Below are positions 27,136 through 34,940 of a stretch of DNA of 64,000 nucleotides, in pieces; positions within the stretch are counted from its first letter, which is position 1, and each line of letters opens with the position of its first letter. The notes beneath the pieces were generated by a model that was not told the DNA's origin, made no database searches, and was given only the letters and a program-made list of their open reading frames with translations. The DNA is from Clostridiales bacterium (GTDB lineage Bacteria > Bacillota > Clostridia > Peptostreptococcales > Anaerovoracaceae). The position numbers were made by a program, and so were the translations under genes. The stretch is taken from NCBI GenBank assembly GCA_012513435.1, contig JAAZCE010000040.1, positions 158,570 through 222,569 on the forward strand, read 5' to 3'.

Positions 27136-27642
27136 TTAGTTAAAATCCTTAAAAGAGTAGTGAAATTTCTTGTTCTTCTTCTTTTCGTAAACGCCTATCA
27201 TCTGCCCTTTTTTTACCTTGGTAGGCACCTCAACGAATATCTCCTTCAGGTTGCCGTACAGACTTTCTCCATCGCCGCCGTGAAGTATCCTGATGTATCT
27301 TCCTATTTCCTCGTTTTCCCCAACGGCTATGACCTGCCCCGCCCCTACGGAGTACACATTCGCCCGTTTTCCCTCATATCTTTCGTCTATAGGCTCTCCG
27401 TAGGATGCTTTGCCGCTCATTACAGTAGCCGCATACTGGGCCTTTGCAGGTATTGAAGATACTGCCTTTACCCCCACCTTTGCAGCAGCCTTAACATCAT
27501 CTACCGTATAGTTTACTCTCATCTGAGTCATGACTGTATCAGCCCCTTTTTCCAGTACCTTTATATTGGAATTCGTGGCAATAAAAAGAGCCAGTACAAT
27601 CAACACACTTATACCGGCCTGTTTTAACATCTTCTTCCTCAT
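27136..27642 (-). CDS. Degenerate LytM/M23-like membrane protein, SpoIVFA-like by position
   Basis: The 168-residue protein has an N-terminal anchor (residues 8-25) and a C-terminal LytM fold: VYSVGAGQVIAVG, then RYIRILHGGDGESLYGNL, then VKKGQMIGVY. Active M23 peptidases have an HxH motif where this reads YGNL, and the first His/Asp pair is not evident, so it is probably inactive. In Bacillus, SpoIVFA, an inactive LytM-like regulator of the SpoIVFB protease, is encoded beside rplU-rpmA-obg. This gene lies next to obgE, so a SpoIVFA-like role is plausible. No M50 protease gene lies nearby. SD GGAGGTGG precedes ATG 27642. Confidence 0.78.
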   Translation of the reverse strand: MRKKMLKQAGISVLIVLALFIATNSNIKVLEKGADTVMTQMRVNYTVDDVKAAAKVGVKAVSSIPAKAQYAATVMSGKASYGEPIDERYEGKRANVYSVGAGQVIAVGENEEIGRYIRILHGGDGESLYGNLKEIFVEVPTKVKKGQMIGVYEKKKNKKFHYSFKDFN

Positions 27643-27681
27643 AATCCACCTCCGCTAATATTCTATTAGCAAAGCCGAATC

Positions 27682-28989
27682 TTATTCATAAAAATCATAA
27701 TCATCATCGGAATACTCAAATTCAAAGTCCTGAATCTTGATTACATCTCCGTCCTGGATTCCCATTTCCTTGAGCTGCTGTATAGCTCCGCTCTTTTCTA
27801 TATACTTATAGAGATATCTCAATGAGCCTGAATCATTGAAATTGGTCGAGTTAAATATTTTGTCAAGCTGCTTGCCCCTAAGGGTGAAATCCTGCCCATC
27901 GAAGCCTGCCAGCACCTTCCTGTAATCAAGGTCCTGTTCATCGGCTTCAAAGTCAAACATTTCGTATTCTTCCTTGTCTTCAGGATAAAGAAGAAGCTGC
28001 TGGAGAGAGCTTACCGCCTCTGCCAGTATTTCATGCACTCCCATATTTATTGGCGCTGACATAGGGAATACCTTATATCCCTTCCCTTCAACGTGTTCCT
28101 TGAATTCTAGATACTTAGGGTCATCCTCCCCTATAAGATCAAGCTTATTCGCCGCCACTATCTGAGGCTTTTTTAAAAGTCGCGTGCTATAGGCTTCAAG
28201 CTCTGCGTTTATCTTTTCAAAATCCTCAATAGGCTCTCTTCCCTCGCTTCCGGATACGTCAACCACGTGTATCAACACCTTGGTCCTCTCGATATGCTTC
28301 AGGAATTTGTGTCCCAATCCGGCGCCTTGACTGGCTCCCTCAATGATTCCGGCTATGTCCGCCATGACAAAACTTGTATCAAATATCCGCACCACCCCAA
28401 GGTTAGGGTCTATGGTGGTAAAATGGTAATTTGCTATCTTAGGCTTGGCTCTAGTAGCAACGGAAAGCAACGTAGATTTGCCTACATTGGGGAAGCCTAC
28501 AAGACCTACGTCTGCAATAAGCTTCATCTCCAGTATTACGCTTCTCTCCTTGGGAGCTCCTCCTGCCTCTGCAAAATTAGGAGCCTGCCTTGTAGATGTA
28601 GTGTACTTGACATTTCCCTTTCCACCTTTGCCTCCCTTGGCCACAGCAAAAGACTGACCGTCCTCGGTCAAATCCTTCATTACAAGTCCTGATTCTTCGT
28701 CGATGATAACGGTTCCCACAGGCACGCTGATGACTAGGTCCTCACCATTTTTGCCGTACCTTTTTTTCTTCATCCCGTCCTGACCGCTTTCGGCCTCGTA
28801 TTTTTTCTTGTATCTAAAATCCATCAGTGTTCTCAGGTTTTCATCGGCTCGGAAAACTATATCTCCGCCTTTGCCGCCGTCTCCGCCGTCAGGGCCTCCC
28901 TCAGGAACAAAGGGCTCTCTTCTGAAGGACACGGCCCCATTGCCACCCTTGCCTGATTTAATATGGATTTTGGCTCTGTCTACAAACAT
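27682..28989 (-). CDS. obgE: Obg GTPase (ribosome assembly)
   Basis: The 435-residue protein starts MFVDRAKIHIKSGKGGNGAV, the Obg fold with glycine-rich type II helices. The G domain follows, with GFPNVGKST, the ADIAGIIEGA switch and NKLDLIG. The C-terminal OCT domain (about residues 345-420) and an acidic tail (YSDDDYDFYE) complete it. It acts in 50S assembly and stress and sporulation control. ATG 28989 has GGAGGAATT directly upstream; an in-frame upstream start is ignored. It is 85 bp downstream of rpmA. Confidence 0.96.
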   Translation of the reverse strand: MFVDRAKIHIKSGKGGNGAVSFRREPFVPEGGPDGGDGGKGGDIVFRADENLRTLMDFRYKKKYEAESGQDGMKKKRYGKNGEDLVISVPVGTVIIDEESGLVMKDLTEDGQSFAVAKGGKGGKGNVKYTTSTRQAPNFAEAGGAPKERSVILEMKLIADVGLVGFPNVGKSTLLSVATRAKPKIANYHFTTIDPNLGVVRIFDTSFVMADIAGIIEGASQGAGLGHKFLKHIERTKVLIHVVDVSGSEGREPIEDFEKINAELEAYSTRLLKKPQIVAANKLDLIGEDDPKYLEFKEHVEGKGYKVFPMSAPINMGVHEILAEAVSSLQQLLLYPEDKEEYEMFDFEADEQDLDYRKVLAGFDGQDFTLRGKQLDKIFNSTNFNDSGSLRYLYKYIEKSGAIQQLKEMGIQDGDVIKIQDFEFEYSDDDYDFYE

Positions 28990-29074
28990 AATTCCTCCCA
29001 ATATTTACCCATCTACACACCAACTGCATGCAGACTAAAAATATAGGCCCCTAAAATAGGGGCCTTGATACGCT

Positions 29075-29335
29075 CTACGCTTCTCTTGGATAAACACTTA
29101 CTTGCTTTCTGGTTTTGTCATATCTCTCGAACTTAACTGCTCCGTCAACCTTTGCAAATAAAGTATCATCTCCACCGATTCCCACATTGTTACCAGGATG
29201 GAACTTCGTTCCTCTCTGTCTAACCAAAATGCTTCCGGCGCTTACGAACTGACCGTCTCCTGTCTTAACGCCTAAACGTTTCGACTCACTATCACGACCG
29301 TTCTTGGAGCTACCAACACCTTTTTTACTTGCCAT
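29075..29335 (-). CDS. rpmA: 50S ribosomal protein L27 (without the usual cleaved leader)
   Basis: The 86-residue protein begins [16 protein letters not shown], exactly the mature N-terminus that reaches the peptidyl transferase centre. Most Bacillota L27 proteins have a nine-residue extension removed by the protease Prp before Ala-Ser-Lys-Lys; here it is absent. The Prp gene, usually between rplU and rpmA, is also missing: only 48 bases separate them. SD AGGAGGTG lies ten bases before the ATG, and no hydrophobic leader can be read in frame upstream. Confidence 0.97.
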   Translation of the reverse strand: MASKKGVGSSKNGRDSESKRLGVKTGDGQFVSAGSILVRQRGTKFHPGNNVGIGGDDTLFAKVDGAVKFERYDKTRKQVSVYPREA

Positions 29336-29383
29336 GGACCAGACACCTCCTCGCTATATCAATCTCAAATACTTTTAACTAAA

Positions 29384-29914
29384 TTACTTTAAAGCAGCTT
29401 CTATTGTTTCAATCATCACTGCGTTTGTTGCTTTTTCATTGATTTCGATGTTGTTTTCCTTAGCAAATTCTACTAACTCTGCCTTTTTCATCGACTTCAA
29501 CGACGGCTTCTTTGCTGCTGTCTTAGCTTCTTTCTCTTCTGCTATAGGTTCAACTTTTTTAGCTGCTTCCTTCTTAGCCGGGGCTTCCTTAGCAGGAGCT
29601 TTTTCTCCGCCAATGGCGGTAATCTCAACCAAAGTATATGGCTGTCTGTGTCCCTGCTTCTTCCTGTAATCCTTCTTAGCCTTGTACTTGAAGATAATTA
29701 CCTTCTCGCCCTTGCCGGATTCTATTGCCTTGCCTTCAACCTCAGCGTCTTCTACGTATGGAGCACCAACCTTAACATCAGCACCCTCTCCCATTACGAG
29801 AACCTTGTCAAAAACGACTTTTTCACCGTCCTTAACGTTTAGCTTTTCAACTGCAATCTGGTCTCCGCCTTGAACTCTGTACTGTTTTCCACCTGTTTCA
29901 ATAATTGCATACAT
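29384..29914 (-). CDS. rplU: 50S ribosomal protein L21 with C-terminal extension
   Basis: Residues 1-103 form a normal L21 ([15 protein letters not shown], then [20 protein letters not shown]). About 70 further residues follow: an Ala/Lys/Glu-rich linker, then a compact helical segment ([19 protein letters not shown] to the end) resembling SAP/HeH or Rho-N nucleic-acid-binding modules. Standard L21 ends near residue 103, so the tail is an addition. ATG 29914 is preferred to an upstream start because it gives the family N-terminus and has GAGGAGG upstream. It heads the long operon with rpmA, obgE and the genes down to 21202. Confidence 0.95.
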   Translation of the reverse strand: MYAIIETGGKQYRVQGGDQIAVEKLNVKDGEKVVFDKVLVMGEGADVKVGAPYVEDAEVEGKAIESGKGEKVIIFKYKAKKDYRKKQGHRQPYTLVEITAIGGEKAPAKEAPAKKEAAKKVEPIAEEKEAKTAAKKPSLKSMKKAELVEFAKENNIEINEKATNAVMIETIEAALK

Positions 29915-30008
29915 GTAAACTTTTACCTCCTCTATCCAGTCTCGCCTATCAAAGGTAGAAAGCACCTTTTGCTCTCTTTCATCAAACCTTTTTCGTGCGG
30001 CTTACAAC
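29915..30008 (-). promoter_or_regulatory. 5' leader of rplU (candidate L21 leader RNA)
   Basis: The roughly 94-base leader between the mapped promoter and the L21 start can form short stems (AAAGG with CCTTT; GAAAG with CTTTC) ahead of a segment ending in GGAGGAGGT-like translation signals. Its position fits the L21 leader class known in Bacillota, thought to mediate autogenous control. The fold was judged by eye only. Confidence 0.45.
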
Positions 30009-30014
30009 AATATA

Positions 30015-30043
30015 TTTTACAACATTGTGTCCCACTTGTAAAG
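30015..30043 (-). promoter_or_regulatory. Sigma-A promoter of the rplU operon
   Basis: On the minus strand TTTACA (30038-30043) and TAAAAT (30015-30020) are 17 bases apart. It lies just past the stop of the frameshifted coiled-coil gene (30061). Confidence 0.7.
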
Positions 30044-30060
30044 GATTATTTGTTGCTGCT

Positions 30061-30475
30061 TTACATTGTCTGCAACTTCTTGCCATGTTCGTGAACAACT
30101 CTTTTAAGTATGTCCACATCCGCCTGTAATGACTGCATTTCCTCAAGACCTATGACATACCTTTCATATGTACTTGTATAGCAGTTTTCTATGTTTCCCA
30201 GTCGCGGTACAATATCGTTTTCCAACATAAGTTTAAGAAAGTGCAGTTCAGAGCCAAAGCTATCAGCCTTGCCGTCAATCCCCTTCACTTGACTGCTAAG
30301 GTCCTTAACCTGATTGCCCAATGTGCCCACCTTATCATCAAGGTTATTTACCTTACAATCAATGGTATGTATCTGATTCTAAATCTGTTCTGACTTGTTT
30401 TACTTCTTCCCCTATTGGCTTCAACTTTTTGTCCAGCAATTCAGAGATTGCCAGAAGATCATTTTCTGTCATCAT
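30061..30475 (-). pseudogene. Frameshifted coiled-coil protein gene
   Basis: Two overlapping frames form one broken gene. The first begins at ATG 30475 (or 30472) behind GGAG with MMTENDLLAISELLDKKLKP and runs through KQVRTDLES before a stop near 30359. The rest continues in another frame from about 30370, reading NQIHTIDCKVNNLDDKVGTLGNQ and then a heptad-rich segment to 30061. A single missing base near 30372 explains the break. The original, about 135 residues, belongs to small coiled-coil proteins beginning MTENDLLAI that are common in Clostridia; function unknown. An extended -10 promoter lies at 30523-30531. Confidence 0.75.
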
Positions 30476-30522
30476 TTTATTATCTCCTTTTCCCCGTCTT
30501 CTTCTCGTCCCCTGTTGTGCTA

Positions 30523-30531
30523 ATTATATCA
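30523..30531 (-). promoter_or_regulatory. Extended -10 promoter of the broken coiled-coil gene
   Basis: On the minus strand TGA directly precedes a perfect TATAAT (30523-30528). No good -35 is visible. It lies about 50 bases before the start at 30475 and shows the broken gene still has its own signal. Confidence 0.5.
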
Positions 30532-30564
30532 TGTTGATTTTTCCAATGCCATTGTAAATTTTGC

Positions 30565-32055
30565 TTATTTAGGATATATAATGCGATTTATTTGCTTCTG
30601 TGCATCATGCACCGATGCCTCATCAGGAATTGCAACATAGAGCTCCCTGCTTCCCATACTGTAGGTTGCGGCATATGTGCCATTACCCTTTATAGTTGCA
30701 GTATTAATATCCCAGCCGCCTAAATCTGCAAGCTGCATCTTCACAAGAGCGGAAATGTCCTTTTCAGACATATTAGTCTGCATTTTATCACCAACAGCAT
30801 CAAGAAGCTGTGTGTATTTAGTCAAGATAACAGGGCTTGTAGTAACCTTGTTTATAATTCCTTTCAAAACGCGTTGCTGATTTTTGATACGTTCATTATC
30901 CCCGCCTTCAAGGGATTTTCGTTCTCGTGCAAAGAACAAAGCCCCTTCTCCATCAAGATGATTCATTCCTTTAATGTAACTATATTCTGATACAGAAGAG
31001 TTGAATGTATACTCGGATTCCACGTCCACCCCACCGATGACATCTACAATGTCAACAAGAGTAGTAAAATTGACTCGCACATAATAATTGAGATCAATAT
31101 CAAGCCAATCCTCTACAGTAGTTACTGTTTCTTCAATACCATAAATACCGGAATGAGTCAGCTTGTCCATTGCACCATATGAATGAAGTTCAACATACAT
31201 ATCTCTTGGTATTGACGTCAATAGTATTTGTTTTGTTTTAGGATTAACAGTCATTATCATATTAACATCGCTTCTTGAAACCTTGCTTATACTACCAAAG
31301 GTATCTATACCGCTTATATATACATTAAATGGATCCTCTGTAATATTTACTCTCTTAGCAATATCATTAGCCTCAACATCTATGGAAATGGTATAAATGA
31401 TTTTTGTTTTCTTTTGAAATTTATCTATATCTTCGCAAAGCATTTCGTAGCTTGAGTTATTGAGAAAAATTATTTCATTCTGTTTTTTCCCTTTGTCATC
31501 TACCAACTTATGCCCTAATGACAAGTAATCCTCTACAGTTTCATATGTAATATCCGCTTTATTCATAAGTCTGCCCTTGGCTTCCTTATATGTTTTTGAT
31601 TCAGCAGTGTTCACAAAAACAATTTTTCCCTTGATATCCTTAAGTTTATCGTAGCTTCCACCCTTTATGACCACCACATGAAAATCCTCGGTCTGCTTGT
31701 CCTCCTTGCTTATCTTGTTAAACATACTGTACGTGCTGTAAAGGTAATAGCTGCCTACCGCAAGACCAACTATAAGTAGCGTAGCTATCGCTACTCCTAC
31801 CTTCCGTTGCTTAGTAACATGTTTACGACAATTGAGAAGCTTGATTATGGTTATGGTTACAGCCGCCAAAAGTATTAAGATAATAGCCACGAACTCCCCC
31901 GGTAAAACGTCAAGAGTAGTAAGCATCAACATGAATGCAGCATCAATCAATAACGTAAATAATGTTAATATAGCAAGGGCCAGAGATATTGGTAACAACC
32001 TCAATTTCTGCTTTTTCTTTACAGCTTTGTTTTGTTTCTTATTTTGCAACTTCAC
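30565..32055 (-). CDS. LytR-CpsA-Psr (LCP) family cell wall polymer ligase
   Basis: The 496-residue protein has hydrophobic segments near residues 24-45, 54-72 and 86-108, an extracellular region of about 130 residues, then the LCP domain (from about 240): SGIDTFG, SRSDVNMIMTVNP, LLTSIPRDMYVEL, KLTHSGIYG and FARERKSLEGGDNERIKNQQRVLKGI, with the Arg and Asp residues that bind polyprenyl pyrophosphate. LCP enzymes attach teichoic acids or capsules to peptidoglycan, which fits the polymer cluster upstream. The start is GTG 32055, with AAAGG very close; TTG two codons later is possible. A decayed duplicate of its N-terminal part lies at 33192-33441. Confidence 0.92.
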   Translation of the reverse strand: MKLQNKKQNKAVKKKQKLRLLPISLALAILTLFTLLIDAAFMLMLTTLDVLPGEFVAIILILLAAVTITIIKLLNCRKHVTKQRKVGVAIATLLIVGLAVGSYYLYSTYSMFNKISKEDKQTEDFHVVVIKGGSYDKLKDIKGKIVFVNTAESKTYKEAKGRLMNKADITYETVEDYLSLGHKLVDDKGKKQNEIIFLNNSSYEMLCEDIDKFQKKTKIIYTISIDVEANDIAKRVNITEDPFNVYISGIDTFGSISKVSRSDVNMIMTVNPKTKQILLTSIPRDMYVELHSYGAMDKLTHSGIYGIEETVTTVEDWLDIDLNYYVRVNFTTLVDIVDVIGGVDVESEYTFNSSVSEYSYIKGMNHLDGEGALFFARERKSLEGGDNERIKNQQRVLKGIINKVTTSPVILTKYTQLLDAVGDKMQTNMSEKDISALVKMQLADLGGWDINTATIKGNGTYAATYSMGSRELYVAIPDEASVHDAQKQINRIIYPK

Positions 32056-32139
32056 AGTCCTTTCTGAATGATATAATTAAAATTCATATTTGATTGAAGT
32101 TTTGATATATAGCATTGAGATGATTTGCAAATATATTAG

Positions 32140-32661
32140 CTATTTCAGACTACAATTTTTAAAAGTAAATTTCAGTTTAGGTGTAATTGACCATTTTTCC
32201 GGCAACGAGGAATTCCAACCGCCAACAGCATATAAGCTTACCTTGTAAGTAGTATTGCGTTTTAAGGTAATCTTGTCGTATTTGTGTTTGGAATCCCCAC
32301 GTATATATGGTCTTTTCGGTATCTTTATCCACTCGTATTTATTTGTTTTACTGTTTTTTATGTATCCTTGTATATACATTGTATAGCCCATATAACGAGT
32401 TTGATACTTTGTAACCGGTTTCTTGTCCTGGTCACATTGGCATGCCTTCCCCGGAATATAAGTAAGAGTCAATGATTTTCCGGTAAAGATCTTATTATCC
32501 GTCTTTAAAACAACATCTTTTTTCCAATAGCGTGGTGTTTTTACTGTTGAATACGAAGTTCCTGCATAAGCAGGTACAGAACAAACAGCAATTGCCATAA
32601 CAATAAGAATCATTATTGCTACCATACGCTTTCCTGCTCCAATCCTCAATTGATCATTCAT
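32140..32661 (-). CDS. Secreted protein of unknown function
   Basis: The 173-residue protein has a signal peptide (about residues 12-33, cleavage after AYA). The mature part is basic and Tyr/Lys-rich, with strand-forming segments (VSLYAVGGWNSSLPEKW) resembling a small beta-sandwich. A CQCD motif is visible near residue 75. I do not recognise a family. AAGGAG precedes the ATG. It lies between the LCP gene and the rearranged pseudogene region and may be a surface protein linked to the polymer locus. Confidence 0.7.
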   Translation of the reverse strand: MNDQLRIGAGKRMVAIMILIVMAIAVCSVPAYAGTSYSTVKTPRYWKKDVVLKTDNKIFTGKSLTLTYIPGKACQCDQDKKPVTKYQTRYMGYTMYIQGYIKNSKTNKYEWIKIPKRPYIRGDSKHKYDKITLKRNTTYKVSLYAVGGWNSSLPEKWSITPKLKFTFKNCSLK

Positions 32662-32952
32662 AAAGATGAACTCCTTCCTACTAGAAATATATTTTTAAAC
32701 AAATCATCCCAAACAATACTATTACGATTCTATTTTTTAATAACGCATACAAAGCTTCACATTCTCCGCTGTATGGTAAGCGCTCACCATATAACCATAA
32801 GCATTTTACCAACAAGTAGCACCTCCCCTTGTCTTATATACCTACCATTTGCTGTGCGCTGTCCATCACAAATACTTTTTGTATATTTTTCAACATTCTT
32901 TAACTGTCGTTGATTGTAATCCTCATTCCATTAGACTCATAATCTCATCAAT
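32662..32952. other. Intergenic stretch without a supported gene
   Basis: This AT-rich segment lies between the secreted-protein gene and the epimerase fragment. I find no frame with a ribosome site or family motif and no RNA structure of note. Confidence 0.4.
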
Positions 32953-33199
32953 CTATGGATTACTGGCCTCACTCATTTTTTTGTATTCTGTTTTATCCGT
33001 AAGCAGCAACTTAAAATTCTTATATATTACATCCTCTTCGGTTCCTACAAGCTTCAGAGTGCCTGCGTTTATTCCTTCAGGACGTTCTGTAGTATCCCTC
33101 ATTACGAGAACAGGTTTTCCTAAGGATGGGGGCTTTCTCCTGAATACCACCGCTATCCATAAGAATCATATTTGACCTTATCATGAAATTATGAAAATC
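32953..33199 (-). pseudogene. Fragment of UDP-GlcNAc 2-epimerase (WecB C-terminal region)
   Basis: The minus strand reads DFHNFM, then DSGGIQE, then, after a one-base shift in a C-run, PSLGKPVLVMRDTTERPEG and KLVGTEED, ending MSEASNP and a stop. It matches the C-terminal part of the intact epimerase at 34941-36047. The 5' two-thirds are missing and replaced by an LCP gene fragment. The two parts meet at the shared octamer GATTTTCA (33192-33199). Confidence 0.88.
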
Positions 33200-33441
33200 T
33201 TCGGTTTGCTTGTCCTCCTGGCTTATCCTGTTGAACATGCTGTAGTACTATAGAGGTAATAACGTTCAACTGCAAGACCAACTATAAGCAGTACAGCTAT
33301 CACTACTCCTACCTTCTGCTGCTTAGTAACATACTTACGACAATTGATAATCTTGATTATGGCTATGGTTACAACCGCCAAAAGCATTAATACAATAGCC
33401 ACGCACTTACCCGGTAAAACGTCAAGAGTAGTCAACATCAG
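33192..33441 (-). pseudogene. Fragment of LCP gene (N-terminal region)
   Basis: The minus strand reads MLTTLDVLPGK and NCRKYVTKQQKVGVV, matching residues 45 to about 125 of the intact LCP protein at 30565-32055. After a one-base deletion the match continues as YSMFNRISQEDKQTEDFH, then switches without a gap to epimerase sequence. The first 44 codons are missing. DNA from about 31700 to 31930 is its diverged direct repeat. Confidence 0.88.
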
Positions 33442-33481
33442 CCAAGAGGGCTGCTATTTCCAAAATTGTCGGTTTAAAATG

Positions 33482-33555
33482 TTTAGACAGCACCTTTAAT
33501 TTTAGTATCTTTTTCGCTTCTGATTACTCACAAGAATATCTCCTTATTGTCTAAA
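33482..33555 (-). mobile_element. Possible insertion-sequence remnant (74 bp)
   Basis: Perfect 8-bp inverted ends (TTTAGACA at 33482-33489, TGTCTAAA at 33548-33555) flank a segment that on the minus strand has GGAG, then a GTG start reading VSNQKRKRY and a stop. The basic start is like the orfA beginning of IS3-type transposases. The rest of any transposase is gone. This is a weak call based on the ends and the mini-frame. Confidence 0.3.
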
Positions 33556-33566
33556 TTGGTTATTAT

Positions 33567-34907
33567 TTATTTATAGGCTCTAAATAAAGGGCGCTTATTA
33601 TTATTTGGCATAATATCATCATCACAAAGACCCAGATATTCTACTTTTTTAAAGCCTGCTGCATACAGTTCTTTTATAACGTTTTCAATATCTTCACTTC
33701 CGTTTGCCTCAAAATAAAGGGTCTCTTTTGTAACTTCATTGAGAATACTATAAAGGTTTTTCGGTTTCATAACATGCCCTACTATTGAAAATGCAAATGT
33801 TATATCAAATATATCATCGGCTAGGTTTTCAGCCTTCAAATTATCTATGTCCCCTTGTTGAAAACAAAGGTTGTCGATTTCGGATATCTCAGCAATTTCT
33901 TGTGCAACCTTTATTTTCTCATAGTCAAATTCAATTCCCATTCCCTTGGCAATATTATAATTCGTAGCTTCAAATAACATTGCCCCTATATTTGTTCCTA
34001 AATCTAATATTGTTTTTCCTTTCAATGTTTTCTCGTTTAGCTCAAATTTTTTAAAACGTTTAGCTGCATCACGTTGAGCCTCATCCTTGCCAACCGTAAA
34101 ATTTTTCGTAGTAAAGGCACAGTACATTACATCGGGAGTTTTGGGAACATATCTGCCATCCTTTCTCCTAAAATCGATACAGGCCCTCAGACTCCGCTTC
34201 TTAATATCTGCTTCAGAAATATAAAATTCATATATAGCATCATTTAACAGTTTGCACGAATTACTTATATCTAACTCAGATGTATCAATAACTTTAACTT
34301 TAACACCACGTTTTGATAAAATTTTTGCTCCTAATCTGTTTATCATTAACAGCTTTTCTATGGCTTCCTTCAATTCACTATCACCTAAATTATGATAACA
34401 ATTTGTGTCAATGTTTCTCTTTTTAACTCGGTTAAAAATAACCTCAACTGATGCCAACACGAAAATAGCGGCATCTGGGATTGGCACCGTTTGAAAGTAA
34501 ATTTTAGCGGTCTTCTTGCCGGATGGGACATTGTGTAAAAAACTATTTGCTCTATGTAAAAGTAACTCATCATGAATTAAATATTCATGGTTCTTCAATA
34601 ATTCTTTTGCTTGAACATATTTTTTGCATGAGGAGTTTGCAATATTTATTGCTCCTAATTTTTGTGATGTTTCCATATTGCTTTTAGAAATTAATTTAAA
34701 AACTGTCTGTACATATTTATCGCTAATTAAATTTTTATTATTAATTAGCTGTCGTGTCATTTTAGTAGTATCATCATTTGGATGGATTTCCTTTAGCAAA
34801 GTATTTATTTTGTTTGGGAAAACGATCTTATCATCCCAAATGCTCTGTGTTGTTTGCAAAAGGGTTGTTTTGCCAACACCTGATGGTCCTAAAACTTCTA
34901 TTAACAT
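33567..34907 (-). CDS. P-loop kinase-like/SAM methyltransferase fusion protein
   Basis: The 446-residue protein joins two domains. Residues 1 to about 220 form a P-loop NTPase with Walker A GPSGVGKTT (7-15) and a lid-like RVKKRN segment, resembling nucleoside or sugar kinases. Residues about 230-446 form a class I methyltransferase with motif I ILDLGTNIG, GIEFDYEK, QQGDID and FSIVGHVM. No signal peptide is present. It lies at the 3' side of the polymer cluster, 33 bp after wecB, so it may modify a sugar or phosphate group of the surface polymer, perhaps as a kinase-methyltransferase chain terminator. That is inference; I know no characterised protein with this exact architecture. Confidence 0.85.
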   Translation of the reverse strand: MLIEVLGPSGVGKTTLLQTTQSIWDDKIVFPNKINTLLKEIHPNDDTTKMTRQLINNKNLISDKYVQTVFKLISKSNMETSQKLGAINIANSSCKKYVQAKELLKNHEYLIHDELLLHRANSFLHNVPSGKKTAKIYFQTVPIPDAAIFVLASVEVIFNRVKKRNIDTNCYHNLGDSELKEAIEKLLMINRLGAKILSKRGVKVKVIDTSELDISNSCKLLNDAIYEFYISEADIKKRSLRACIDFRRKDGRYVPKTPDVMYCAFTTKNFTVGKDEAQRDAAKRFKKFELNEKTLKGKTILDLGTNIGAMLFEATNYNIAKGMGIEFDYEKIKVAQEIAEISEIDNLCFQQGDIDNLKAENLADDIFDITFAFSIVGHVMKPKNLYSILNEVTKETLYFEANGSEDIENVIKELYAAGFKKVEYLGLCDDDIMPNNNKRPLFRAYK

Positions 34908-34940
34908 TCCCGCTCACCTCTCTGTTAAATACTTTCATAC

